Part shown: positions 17,151 through 24,454 of the stretch, in pieces
Layout of the letters: each line of letters opens with the position of its first letter
Position numbering within the stretch: the first letter of the stretch is position 1
Source: Candidatus Parakkermansia intestinigallinarum
GTDB lineage: Bacteria > Verrucomicrobiota > Verrucomicrobiia > Verrucomicrobiales > Akkermansiaceae
Direction: 5' to 3'
DNA: 44,686 nucleotides
NCBI GenBank assembly: GCA_019114365.1
Contig: DXFQ01000139.1
Coordinates: 1 to 44,686, forward strand
Translations under genes and position numbers: made by a program
Notes under the pieces: generated by a model
Told to the model about the DNA's origin: nothing
The model's input: only the letters and a program-made list of their open reading frames with translations
Databases searched by the model: none

Positions 17151-17280
17151 GCGCCGAGACGCAGCGCCGAGACGCAGCGCCGAGACGCAGAGCCGAGACG
17201 CAGCGACGGGACGCAAGGACGGGACGCAAAGCCGGGACGTAAAGCTGGGATGCAAGGACGGGACGCAGCGCCGGGACGCA
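17151..17280. repeat. Tandem array, 10 x 13 bp
   Basis: Exactly ten head-to-tail 13-bp units without interruptions. The first three are identical (gcgccgagacgca); later units drift to forms such as aggacgggacgca and aagctgggatgca. The constant core is (g)a/gGAYGCA. A 13-bp period shifts the reading frame, so it is not a coding repeat. The array ends 30 bp before the -35 box of the downstream gene. It has no spacers and is not CRISPR. Confidence 0.95.
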
Positions 17281-17309
17281 GCGTGCCGCGGCTGCGCCGC
17301 GATACGGAC

Positions 17310-17338
17310 TTGAAAGCGCAGGCTCTGCGTGCTAGAAT
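17310..17338 (+). promoter_or_regulatory. Candidate near-leaderless promoter of the topoisomerase A subunit gene
   Basis: TTGAAA (17310-17315), 17-bp spacer, TAGAAT (17333-17338), then 10 nt to ATG 17349. The predicted 5' UTR is about 2-4 nt. The same TTGAAA-N17-TAGAAT boxes occur before the parA-like gene at 43084-43112. Confidence 0.65.
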
Positions 17339-17348
17339 ACACCCGACG

Positions 17349-19475
17349 ATGAGCAAAACCAAGCCCCCCGTACCCCTGCAGAACAACCCCAGCGCCATTC
17401 AGAGCATGTTCGGGGACTACTATCTGGAGTACGCCTCGTACGTCATCCTCGAACGCGCCGTGCCGCACATCATCGACGGGCTCAAACCCGTGCAGCGCCG
17501 CATTCTGCACGCTATGGAGCGCATGGATGACGGCCGCTTCAACAAGGTCGCCAACATCGTCGGCGACACGATGAAGTATCACCCGCACGGCGATGCGTCC
17601 ATCGGCAGTGCTCTCGTCACGCTGGGGCAAAAGGGGCTGCTGATCGACACGCAGGGCAACTGGGGCAATATCCTCACCGGCGATACGGCGGCTGCTCCGC
17701 GATACATCGAAGCCAGACTCTCGAAGTTCGCGCAGGAGGTCGTCTTCAGCCCGAAGGTTACCGAGTGGAAGCTCAGCTATGACGGCCGCAACAAGGAGCC
17801 TGTCTCGCTGCCCGTCAAGTTTCCGCTGCTGCTGGCACAGGGGGCACTGGGCATTGCCGTGGGTATGAGCTGTCTGATTCTGCCGCACAATTTCAATGAG
17901 CTCATAGATGCAGCCATCAGTTACCTGCGGGGGCAGGAGTTCCGCCTCTACCCGGACTTTGCCACGGGCGGCCTTCTCGACGCGAGCAACTACAACGACG
18001 GCACCGGAAACAGCCGCCTGCGCTGCCGCGCCCGCCTAGAGGTCGTCTCCAAAAAGCTCATTCGCATCACGGAAATTCCCTACGGCACGACGACGGAATC
18101 GCTCATCCAGAGCATCGAGGCGGCGATGGACAAGGGGAAGCTCAAGATTGCCAAAATCGAGGACAATACGGCCGCGGAGGCCGATATCCTCATTCACCTC
18201 AATCCCGGCAGTGAGCCCGAGAAGCTTTGCAACGCGCTCTACGCTTTCACCGAATGCCAGGTGAGCATTTCGCCGAAGGCGGTTGTCATTGTCGATCGCA
18301 AGCCCGTGTTTATGGGGGTGAGCGAGATTCTCAAGCTCAATGTCGATCACACGAGAGAGACGCTCAGGTCGGAGCTGGAGGTGAAGCTCGGCGATTTGCA
18401 GGAGGAGTGGATGTTGGCGAGTCTCGAAAAAATCTTCATCGAGCATCGCATTTACAAGGTGCTGGAGGAGAGTGAGAGCTGGGAGCAGTCTCTGGCCGAG
18501 ATCGGCGAACGGCTCGCGCCTTACGTCGTCGATTTCATCCGCCCGGTGACTCGCGAGGACATCATTCGCCTCACGGAAATCAAAATCCGCAAGATTGCGA
18601 AATACGAGATTCACGAGGCCGAGAAGCACATTGCCGATCTCGAGGCGGATATCGAGCGCTGCCGCCGCGATCTCGCTCAGCTCACCCGATACACCATCCG
18701 CTGGTTTGAGGGGCTGCGCAAGAAGTACGGAGCCGCCTGGCCCCGCCGCACGGAGTTGTGCGAGTTCGACAGTGTCAGCCGCGCGGAGGCCGCCGTGGAG
18801 AATGAGACGCTGTATCTCGACGATGAAGGCTTCGCCGGCTACGGCGTTCGCAAGGGCACGGCCATCGACAAGTGCTCGACGCTCAGCGATGTGCTGACGA
18901 TTGACCACCAAGGCACCCTCTGCGTGCGGCGCATTCAGGAGAAGTTTTACGCCGGGCGCAAGCTGCTGGATATCCGCGTGCTGCGCCCGGACGACGACCC
19001 GGTCTTCAACCTCATTTACCGCGACGGCAAGGACGGCAACACCTATGCCAAGCGCTTCCGCATCGGCGGCTTTACCCGCGAGAAGGAGTATCAGCTGACG
19101 CAGGGTACGCCCGGCACGCGCATTTTCTTTTTGAGTGTCCACGGAAGCGATGAGGAGAGCGCGGCGGTGTCCGTCAACGTCTACCTCAAGAATCAGCTCA
19201 AGCGTCTGCGCCGCCCGATTCCCTTTGAGTTTGCGCGGCTGCGCATCAAGGGTCGCGCGGTTTTGGGCAATATTGTGACGAAGAATCAGGTCGAGCGCAT
19301 CAGCCGCATCATGAACAGTGCCCCGAGCAGCGCGAATGCCGACGATGCGGTCGCGATCATGCCCGATCCGCCCGCTGCGCGGACGCAGGAGGCCGCCGAG
19401 GCCGCGTCGCCGTCGGGCGCCGAGGCCGAGACTCCGGCCGAACGGCAGCAGCAGCTCGATCTCGGGCTTGAGTGA
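17349..19475 (+). CDS. parC: Type II DNA topoisomerase subunit A (topoisomerase IV ParC / GyrA-like)
   Basis: A 708-residue DNA breakage-reunion subunit that decatenates or relaxes DNA with a GyrB/ParE partner, which is not in this window. The catalytic Arg118-Tyr119 lie in GDTAAAPRYIEARLSKF, and the DNA-gate segment is KYHPHGDASIGSALV (77-91). The C-terminal half has a coiled-coil tower (EIHEAEKHIADLEADIERC) followed by a shortened C-terminal domain and an Ala/Glu-rich tail. The short length and GDASIG motif resemble the ParC type of Bacteroidetes and the second GyrA of Chlamydia rather than full GyrA. At the two main quinolone-determinant positions it has Ala83 and Ser87. ATG 17349 is set by the promoter 10 nt upstream. 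Confidence 0.9.
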   Translation: MSKTKPPVPLQNNPSAIQSMFGDYYLEYASYVILERAVPHIIDGLKPVQRRILHAMERMDDGRFNKVANIVGDTMKYHPHGDASIGSALVTLGQKGLLIDTQGNWGNILTGDTAAAPRYIEARLSKFAQEVVFSPKVTEWKLSYDGRNKEPVSLPVKFPLLLAQGALGIAVGMSCLILPHNFNELIDAAISYLRGQEFRLYPDFATGGLLDASNYNDGTGNSRLRCRARLEVVSKKLIRITEIPYGTTTESLIQSIEAAMDKGKLKIAKIEDNTAAEADILIHLNPGSEPEKLCNALYAFTECQVSISPKAVVIVDRKPVFMGVSEILKLNVDHTRETLRSELEVKLGDLQEEWMLASLEKIFIEHRIYKVLEESESWEQSLAEIGERLAPYVVDFIRPVTREDIIRLTEIKIRKIAKYEIHEAEKHIADLEADIERCRRDLAQLTRYTIRWFEGLRKKYGAAWPRRTELCEFDSVSRAEAAVENETLYLDDEGFAGYGVRKGTAIDKCSTLSDVLTIDHQGTLCVRRIQEKFYAGRKLLDIRVLRPDDDPVFNLIYRDGKDGNTYAKRFRIGGFTREKEYQLTQGTPGTRIFFLSVHGSDEESAAVSVNVYLKNQLKRLRRPIPFEFARLRIKGRAVLGNIVTKNQVERISRIMNSAPSSANADDAVAIMPDPPAARTQEAAEAASPSGAEAETPAERQQQLDLGLE

Positions 19476-19476
19476 A

Positions 19477-19550
19477 GGGCTCCGTCGCGGGCGTGAATGA
19501 CAGGCTGCGCTGCGGGCGTGAATAACGGGCTCCGTCGCGGGCGTGAGCGG
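19477..19550. repeat. Tandem array, 3 x 25 bp
   Basis: Three imperfect 25-bp units beginning at 19477, 19502 and 19527, each ending around GCGGGCGTGA. Units 1 and 3 share their first 20 bases. It starts one base after the stop codon of the topoisomerase gene, in the gap that converges with ccsA. Confidence 0.85.
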
Positions 19551-19625
19551 CGGAGGAGGCCCCTGCCCTCGGCTTGGTCTTGGCCTCGGCTCGCTCGGTT
19601 CCGCCCGCCGCCTCGCTGCGCGGCG

Positions 19626-20387
19626 TCACCGAGCGTAGCTGTGCATGGATTCAATCTGCGGCAGCAGGTTCACCACCATGAAGGTCACGACAATGGCGGC
19701 GAAGGCCAGCAGCAGCAGGGGGCGGCGCCACGACGCGAAGGCGGGGTGGGGCTGCACGTGAAAATAGAGCAGATAGAGCAGCCAAGTCAGCAGTGACCAG
19801 ACCTCTTTGATGTCCCAAGCCCAGTAGCCGCCCCAAGCCGCATCGGCCCACACGGCGCCGCTGATCAGGCCGAAGCTCAGCAGGGGGAAAGCGAGACGCA
19901 CGACGGCATCCGCGGCGGCGAGGTCTTGCTCGCCGCGCCCGCGCCGAAAAGACAGCAGGCAGAGGAAGGCCGCCACCGTCATCAGCCCGTAGGCCAGCAC
20001 GTAACTCGTTACGTGCGGCGCAAACCAAGGAGACTGCAAGGCCGGCATCTGGCGCCAAGCAGCCTGAAGAGGCATGCAGAGAGCCCCGATGAGGGCGAGA
20101 GCCGAGGCGGCGGCGAAGCAGCCCGTGAGCTCCAAGTGCCGGCAGCGGCGCATGAAGAGGGCTGCCGGGCCCATCGCCAGCGGGAAGAAGCAGAGCACGT
20201 GGCGCATGTTGCCGAAGGGCAGCGCCTCGGCCAAGGCGGCGTTGGCCGCCAGCAGCCCCAGAGACAGCACCCAGGCGACGGCCAGCAGCGCACGAGCAGC
20301 CCGCGGCCCTTGCCGCACCGCTGCGGCCGTCGAGGCGAGGCAGGCCAGCAGCGCGGCCGCCGTGAGCACGTAAATCATTGTTGTCAT
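19626..20387 (-). CDS. ccsA: Cytochrome c biogenesis protein, CcsA/ResC type
   Basis: A 253-residue integral membrane protein of the haem-handling (CcmC/CcmF/CcsA) family for system II cytochrome c maturation. The WWD-type signature WGGYWAWDIKEVWSLLTW spans residues 185-202, and flanking His125 (FAPHVTSY) and His210 (YFHVQPH) fit the haem-ligand positions of CcsA. There are about seven to eight hydrophobic segments. Its ATG overlaps the stop of the ResB-like gene (ATGA, 20384-20387), indicating translational coupling. Together the two genes form the split CcsB-CcsA synthetase. No cytochrome c gene is nearby. Confidence 0.9.
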   Translation of the reverse strand: MTTMIYVLTAAALLACLASTAAAVRQGPRAARALLAVAWVLSLGLLAANAALAEALPFGNMRHVLCFFPLAMGPAALFMRRCRHLELTGCFAAASALALIGALCMPLQAAWRQMPALQSPWFAPHVTSYVLAYGLMTVAAFLCLLSFRRGRGEQDLAAADAVVRLAFPLLSFGLISGAVWADAAWGGYWAWDIKEVWSLLTWLLYLLYFHVQPHPAFASWRRPLLLLAFAAIVVTFMVVNLLPQIESMHSYAR

Positions 20388-21613
20388 GCCTGTGCGTCCT
20401 CCTTTCCGTCGTCTGAGACACGAATATCGTCGCCGGAGGCGCGGGTACCGTCGTCAGAACCGCGGGTTCCGGTCTGAGCGGCCCGCTGAGAAGCGCTTGG
20501 GGCGTTGCCGGCGGCGCTGTCAGAGGAGTTGTCAGCGGCGGCGCTGAGCTTCGTGCGGCGGCAAGCGGCACCGCCCCAGCACCAGAAGGCGAGGCTGAGC
20601 AGCAAACCGAGCATCCCGCTCATCGCGCAGATGCGGCCGGGCGCGCGCCGCGCCTGCATGATGACGAGCAGCTTGTTGCCCATCGGGCGATAGCTCATCA
20701 GAGAAATCAGCCAGCCCTTGCATTCGATCGGCTCATTGACGCGCAGCAGCTCCGTCCGGCTCTCGGGCATGCCCTTGTAATCCGTCTGCAGCTCGCAGAG
20801 CGCGCGGTACTCCTTCACCGTCGGCGGCATCTGCATGATCAGCCTCGGCGTCTCGCCCGGCAGCATCAGGAAGGGGCGGTCGATGCCCGGCGCGGTTTTC
20901 AGATCGGAGAGCGGCCACGATTCATCGCCCAGCCAAAGGCGGCCGTCGCGCAAGCTCAACTCCTGCGGATTCTCCCAGCGTCCGTTGTGCGCCGACGCGA
21001 TCTCGTAGCGCGTCACATCATCGTAAAAACTGACCTCAAACTCCTTCACCGCGAGGGAGAAGCCCAGAGGCCACTCGCGCCCGTCCTCCGTTTGTACGGA
21101 CGATGCTCGCACGGAAGCGTCGGACGGCAGCGCCAGCGTTGCCGTCACCTCACCGCAGAAGTCCAAGTAGGCGCCCAGCGCCACCAGAAAGACGGACACA
21201 TGCGACATGGCCAGCCACAGACGCGGCGTGAGCAGTCGCATTGCCAAATAGCCGAAAATGGCCACAAAAAGCAGACCCGTCAGCGCCGTGCAGCCCATGC
21301 CGACAGCCCCGGCCCACATCGCGCCGCCCTTCTGCGCCAGCTCGACGGCGCCGGCACCGTAGCGGAACAACACCGCTACGCCGGCCAGAGCGAGAAAGGC
21401 CAAGACCATGCCGACAATCAGGCGCAGCACCTGCCCCGCAGCGAGGCGCATCGCGCCCCAAAGCGACAGCATGGCGCCGATCACCCCCAGCAGCAGCATC
21501 GCGCCTCCGCGATACACATCAGGAGCACCCAATCGCGGGAACCCACCGGCAAAGAGCAGCACACAGACGGCGCCGATCAGCATCAGAGTCGCCTTGAGAG
21601 ACGTTTTCATCAT
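20384..21613 (-). CDS. resB: Cytochrome c biogenesis protein, ResB/CcsB-like
   Basis: A 409-residue protein with four N-terminal hydrophobic segments, a large extracytoplasmic domain and a last membrane helix (MSGMLGLLLSLAFWCWGG). The order of parts fits ResB: SHVSVFLVALGAYL, then LGFSLAVKEFEVSFYDD, then RVNEPIECKGWLISLMSY and VIMQARRAPGR, which resemble the NxPl-yKGy and rDPG motifs. The sequence is divergent, so the family call rests on pattern plus the ATGA-coupled CcsA. The ~50-residue C-terminal tail is low complexity and contains a three-copy 7-residue repeat. A possible CATAAG -10 lies 11 nt before the start, but its -35 is weak. Confidence 0.78.
   Translation of the reverse strand: MMKTSLKATLMLIGAVCVLLFAGGFPRLGAPDVYRGGAMLLLGVIGAMLSLWGAMRLAAGQVLRLIVGMVLAFLALAGVAVLFRYGAGAVELAQKGGAMWAGAVGMGCTALTGLLFVAIFGYLAMRLLTPRLWLAMSHVSVFLVALGAYLDFCGEVTATLALPSDASVRASSVQTEDGREWPLGFSLAVKEFEVSFYDDVTRYEIASAHNGRWENPQELSLRDGRLWLGDESWPLSDLKTAPGIDRPFLMLPGETPRLIMQMPPTVKEYRALCELQTDYKGMPESRTELLRVNEPIECKGWLISLMSYRPMGNKLLVIMQARRAPGRICAMSGMLGLLLSLAFWCWGGAACRRTKLSAAADNSSDSAAGNAPSASQRAAQTGTRGSDDGTRASGDDIRVSDDGKEDAQA
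20406..20468. repeat. 3 x 21-bp in-frame repeat at the 3' end of the ResB-like gene
   Basis: Units at 20406-20426, 20427-20447 and 20448-20468 differ at several bases. In the protein they give the tail RGSDDGT-RASGDDI-RVSDDGK, a polar 7-residue repeat after the last membrane helix. Confidence 0.75.
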
Positions 21614-21698
21614 TGAAGCTTGTCCTTATGCACCGAGCGCACACGAAAGTCGGCCGTCGCTCACCGAAGGGGTGCGGTACCGCCGCCCTTCCCGCACC

Positions 21699-22676
21699 TC
21701 ACCAGTTCCAAGAGATATCGACGACGCCCAGCAGCGTTTCGCGGTTCTGCTTATCGAAGGTCGGGCTGCGATACATCGCCCCCGCATAGTAGTCGATGCC
21801 GTGGTAGCGCACGCCGAAGCCTAGGCGCACCTCGCCCTGCCACGGCTCGCGGGAACACTTCGATTCAAAGGAGTGAAACACGCCGCCGTCAATGAACATG
21901 TCGCGCGCCACGTACTTCACCCCGCCGCTCATCACCATGTAATAAGACGCGCGCGAAGGGTTGTAGCGCGTCGGCTCGATGAGCGAAACACCGTAGTCGC
22001 CCGCGGCATTGCCGCAGTTGGCCGTTGCCGGCGGCAGGTTCACGCCGATGCGATAGGTCGCGCCGATACCGGCGGCAATCGCCACCGTGCCGACCTCTTC
22101 GCGCGTGTAAATCGTTGAATCCGTCTGCAAACCGTTCGCGCACTCACACTCGAGAAACTCCAAGCGGTAATCCTGACGCGAGGTCAGCTGCAAGGTCACC
22201 TCCGAGGGAATCTGGTGATGCCAGCCTCTCCATTGATCCATGCCGCCGAGCTCGTGAATGAACCACTGGCAATCCTGGGCGATCGAAGGCTTGCCCGTCA
22301 CGCCCAGCTGAAACTCGAAAGACGCACCGAAATCTTCGCCGCGCATCAGGTAGGCGGCGCCGACCGCCATATAGCCGGCGTAGGGGTGCTCGTTGGGGTA
22401 ATAGTAGCGCGAGTTTGTCTCCGGCGTGTAGATATTCTGCGTCAGGCTGATGCCCCACCAGCGGTGCCGCTGCTCGTCGATGGCCTGCGTGTAGTCGATG
22501 CGCGTGCCGTGCGTGTAATCGCAATCCGACCCGAACGGCGAATCATTCTCTAAAATCACGCGGAGATTGTGGCGGGGATCCGTTGTGTACCCCTCCTCGC
22601 CCGGCTGGGGAATAGGATTCCAATACCCGGCGGCTCCGGCAGCCGCTGCCATGAGGAGAACGGGGAATAAGCTCAT
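21699..22676 (-). CDS. LpxR-like outer-membrane lipid A deacylase (DUF2219 family)
   Basis: A 325-residue outer-membrane barrel protein; LpxR enzymes remove the 3'-acyloxyacyl chain of lipid A. A signal peptide (MSLFPVLLMAAAAGAAG) is followed by LENDSPFGSDCDYTHGTRI: the END (43-45) and Thr55-His56 region match LpxR active-site segments. NIYTPE, HPYAGYMAVG and IHELGG (His141) follow in family order. The protein ends in SWNW, an aromatic barrel terminus. Several Cys pairs (for example ECEC) in a periplasm-exposed protein are unusual. Start 22676 is chosen over the upstream TTG 22712, which is itself the TTGACA -35 box. The enzyme activity is inferred. Confidence 0.82.
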   Translation of the reverse strand: MSLFPVLLMAAAAGAAGYWNPIPQPGEEGYTTDPRHNLRVILENDSPFGSDCDYTHGTRIDYTQAIDEQRHRWWGISLTQNIYTPETNSRYYYPNEHPYAGYMAVGAAYLMRGEDFGASFEFQLGVTGKPSIAQDCQWFIHELGGMDQWRGWHHQIPSEVTLQLTSRQDYRLEFLECECANGLQTDSTIYTREEVGTVAIAAGIGATYRIGVNLPPATANCGNAAGDYGVSLIEPTRYNPSRASYYMVMSGGVKYVARDMFIDGGVFHSFESKCSREPWQGEVRLGFGVRYHGIDYYAGAMYRSPTFDKQNRETLLGVVDISWNW

Positions 22677-22683
22677 GCCCCTC

Positions 22684-22712
22684 GGTATACACTCCAAGGC
22701 GGCGCCTGTCAA
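22684..22712 (-). promoter_or_regulatory. Candidate leaderless promoter of the LpxR-like gene
   Basis: Minus strand: TTGACA (22712-22707, perfect consensus), 17-bp spacer, TATACC (22689-22684), then 7 nt (gaggggc) to ATG 22676. The expected +1 is the A of the start codon or next to it. Confidence 0.7.
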
Positions 22713-22810
22713 ATCAAATTACGGAGCCACCCCCCTTATGACACAGCTAAGCCCGATCTCTCCGAGCCTATGTGTCAACATTGCCATAGAAGAAGCCGCC
22801 ACCGACACGC

Positions 22811-22840
22811 CAAACGCTGCCTTTCCAAACGCTGCCTTTC
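22811..22840. repeat. Tandem direct repeat, 2 x 15 bp
   Basis: caaacgctgcctttc is repeated exactly at 22811-22825 and 22826-22840. Confidence 0.85.
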
Positions 22841-22925
22841 CGAAATCCGGGCTCGCCTCCCCGACTCTATTGACCTCTCCTACATCGTTCGTCGCATATT
22901 TTTCAACACAAGCATATTTTTTTGC

Positions 22926-22953
22926 TTGACTTTGTGAAAGGATCAGGTAGAGT
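22926..22953 (+). promoter_or_regulatory. Candidate promoter of the first lipoprotein gene
   Basis: TTGACT (22926-22931), 16-bp spacer, TAGAGT (22948-22953), 29 nt before ATG 22983. An AT-rich stretch (atatttttttgc) precedes the -35. It shares GCTTGACT and the 16-bp spacing with the promoter of the next lipoprotein gene at 23758. Confidence 0.65.
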
Positions 22954-22982
22954 AGCACCAATTCCATCACACTCTTCATCGC

Positions 22983-23585
22983 ATGAAAAAGTTTCTTTCT
23001 CTCTGTGTAGCTGCGACGGTCGCGGCATTCGGTTTCGTCTCCTGCAGCGGCGGCGGTGACAACGGCTCGGGCTCACCCCTCACCGTCAAGGGCTTCAAAT
23101 CCGGTAGTCGCCAGATAGTCTTCAACGCTGCCTCGCAAATCAGGGTCTACTCCAGAGGCGATTCCGTTGAGGATGCGCCCGATCAGGGCGAGACTCGCTG
23201 CGACGTACACGGCTATCTCGCCACAGCCGCGAGTTCGTACAGCGTTGAGGTCATCTATCAGGTGACGATGGATGAAGAAAGCGGAGCCATCACTGCGGGC
23301 AGTCTGAATATCACCTTCGACAATTATACCCTTGAAGATATCAACGAGGATACCGCCCTGCTGGCGGATCTCGGCGTGCGGGTGAACGGCGATGATGATG
23401 AAAATGGTGATAACGCGGCAGCCGAAGCGTTGGCACAGGCACCGATCATATTCGAGATCGACTACACCTCGTGGACGGCGCGCAGCACGGTGGGCGTTTT
23501 CGACCCGAACAATAACGCTGACGGCGAAAACGACCCCGAGGCTAACAGAAACAACAACTTCAACGTTTACGTCCGCCCGCGCTGA
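22983..23585 (+). CDS. Small lipoprotein of unknown function
   Basis: A 200-residue protein with a type II signal peptide: Lys-Lys, hydrophobic core and lipobox FVSC with Cys21, then a Ser/Gly linker. The mature part is acidic and predicted beta-rich, with Asp/Asn-rich stretches (NGDDDENGDN and NNNADGENDPEANRNNN). I recognise no family. It has its own promoter and an intrinsic terminator 41 nt after the stop. The next gene is a lipoprotein of equal size with a similar LL-D-G segment (ALLADLGVRV here), so the two may be distant paralogues. Confidence 0.8.
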   Translation: MKKFLSLCVAATVAAFGFVSCSGGGDNGSGSPLTVKGFKSGSRQIVFNAASQIRVYSRGDSVEDAPDQGETRCDVHGYLATAASSYSVEVIYQVTMDEESGAITAGSLNITFDNYTLEDINEDTALLADLGVRVNGDDDENGDNAAAEALAQAPIIFEIDYTSWTARSTVGVFDPNNNADGENDPEANRNNNFNVYVRPR

Positions 23586-23626
23586 TCGCCGATTCGGCGT
23601 CTAAGCGCAAGACTTTCCGCCTTTCC

Positions 23627-23660
23627 GCCCCTGCTCCGCAATGGAGCAGGGGCTTTTCTT
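23627..23660 (+). terminator. Intrinsic terminator after the first lipoprotein gene
   Basis: GCCCCTGCTCC (23627-23637) pairs perfectly with GGAGCAGGGGC (23643-23653) around a 5-nt loop, followed by TTTTCTTT. It separates two lipoprotein genes that each have a promoter. Confidence 0.9.
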
Positions 23661-23757
23661 TGTCGTCCTGCGAGCCCGAATGCGCCGTAGATACGGCGTT
23701 GCCGCGCGCCTCATGATGTCATACAGCGTATAAAAAAAGACGAACGGATAAATATGC

Positions 23758-23785
23758 TTGACTCTCCGTCACGGAAAACTAGAAT
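23758..23785 (+). promoter_or_regulatory. Candidate promoter of the second lipoprotein gene
   Basis: TTGACT (23758-23763), 16-bp spacer, TAGAAT (23780-23785), 32 nt before ATG 23818. It is preceded by an A/T-rich stretch (23730-23757) that could act as an UP element. Confidence 0.68.
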
Positions 23786-23817
23786 GGGTAAGACGCTCAA
23801 ACAATAAAGCTCAGATC

Positions 23818-24405
23818 ATGACCAAAATCTTCATACCCGGCCTCCGTCTCGCCTCCCTCGTTCTCGGCTCGATGCTCGTCGTCGGCACACCTCTGCTGCT
23901 GACTTCCTGCGGCGGCTCCGGCAATTCCGCTGCAAATGCCCAAGCCGGCAGCCTTTTTGACCAAATCAGCGGCTTCCTCAACGGCACAACCCTCCTGACC
24001 ATCCGAGCAACGGCAAACGTCGAGCTCAGCTGCAACAAGGGTGAGGCGGAGGACTTCGACGGCACGAGCAAGGTGACCCGCGGAGGATGGGTGCGCCTGA
24101 GCGACGGCTACTACATCGACGTGAACATATCCTGCGAGATTCTGAACAACAACACCGCTGCTCTCGAGGTCGAACTGAGCAACGAGATCACCCCGGCGCA
24201 AATGCGAACCCTCCTGACCGACATCGGCATTGAGCTCTCCGAGAACATCAGTGATGAGAGCCTTAGCGAGCAGGCTCAAAATCCGCTAAAATATCAAATT
24301 ACCCTCTCCCAAGCCACGGGCTTCACGAAAATCGTGCTGCCGAACAAACAGTTTGACGCCTCCGCCCACCTCCGTGCCTGCTCCCTTGAGTTCAGCGCTC
24401 TCTGA
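23818..24405 (+). CDS. Small lipoprotein of unknown function, possible paralogue of its neighbour
   Basis: A 195-residue protein with a signal peptide and lipobox LLTSC (Cys31), followed by GGSGNSAANAQAG. The mature domain alternates short hydrophobic stretches (LLTIRATANVELSC, YYIDVNISCEI) as in a beta-rich fold and has RTLLTDIGIEL, similar in place and pattern to ALLADLGVRV in the upstream lipoprotein. No family is recognised. ATG 23818 is used; the upstream in-frame TTG at 23758 is the -35 box. The SNF2 gene begins 49 nt later and may be co-transcribed. Confidence 0.78.
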   Translation: MTKIFIPGLRLASLVLGSMLVVGTPLLLTSCGGSGNSAANAQAGSLFDQISGFLNGTTLLTIRATANVELSCNKGEAEDFDGTSKVTRGGWVRLSDGYYIDVNISCEILNNNTAALEVELSNEITPAQMRTLLTDIGIELSENISDESLSEQAQNPLKYQITLSQATGFTKIVLPNKQFDASAHLRACSLEFSAL

Positions 24406-24454
24406 AGCGCCCGCCGCAGCGCGTTGAGCCACCCCAGACGTCCGTTCTCCCTCC

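Larger units (their letters stand above)
17027..17348. other. Intergenic region between tRNA-Ser and the topoisomerase A subunit gene
   Basis: A 322-bp divergent gap. It contains a 10-copy 13-bp tandem repeat (17151-17280) and the topoisomerase gene promoter (17310-17338). The promoter of tRNA-Ser must lie in the first part, but I cannot assign it with confidence. No credible gene was found; open frames through the repeat are by-products of its composition. Confidence 0.7.
22677..22982. other. Divergent intergenic region between the LpxR-like gene and a lipoprotein gene
   Basis: A 306-bp gap, much more AT-rich than its surroundings towards 22880-22930. It holds the LpxR-like promoter, a two-copy 15-bp repeat (22811-22840) and the lipoprotein promoter (22926-22953). 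Open frames across it on both strands contain promoter sequence and are not credible genes. Confidence 0.65.

Noticed and set aside
17151..17280. Possible CRISPR array
   Set aside because: Units of 13 bp are directly adjacent with no spacers, and there are no cas genes.
22719..22979. An 86-codon minus-strand frame with a hydrophobic start
   Set aside because: It covers the lipoprotein promoter and the 15-bp repeat and has no convincing promoter or homology.
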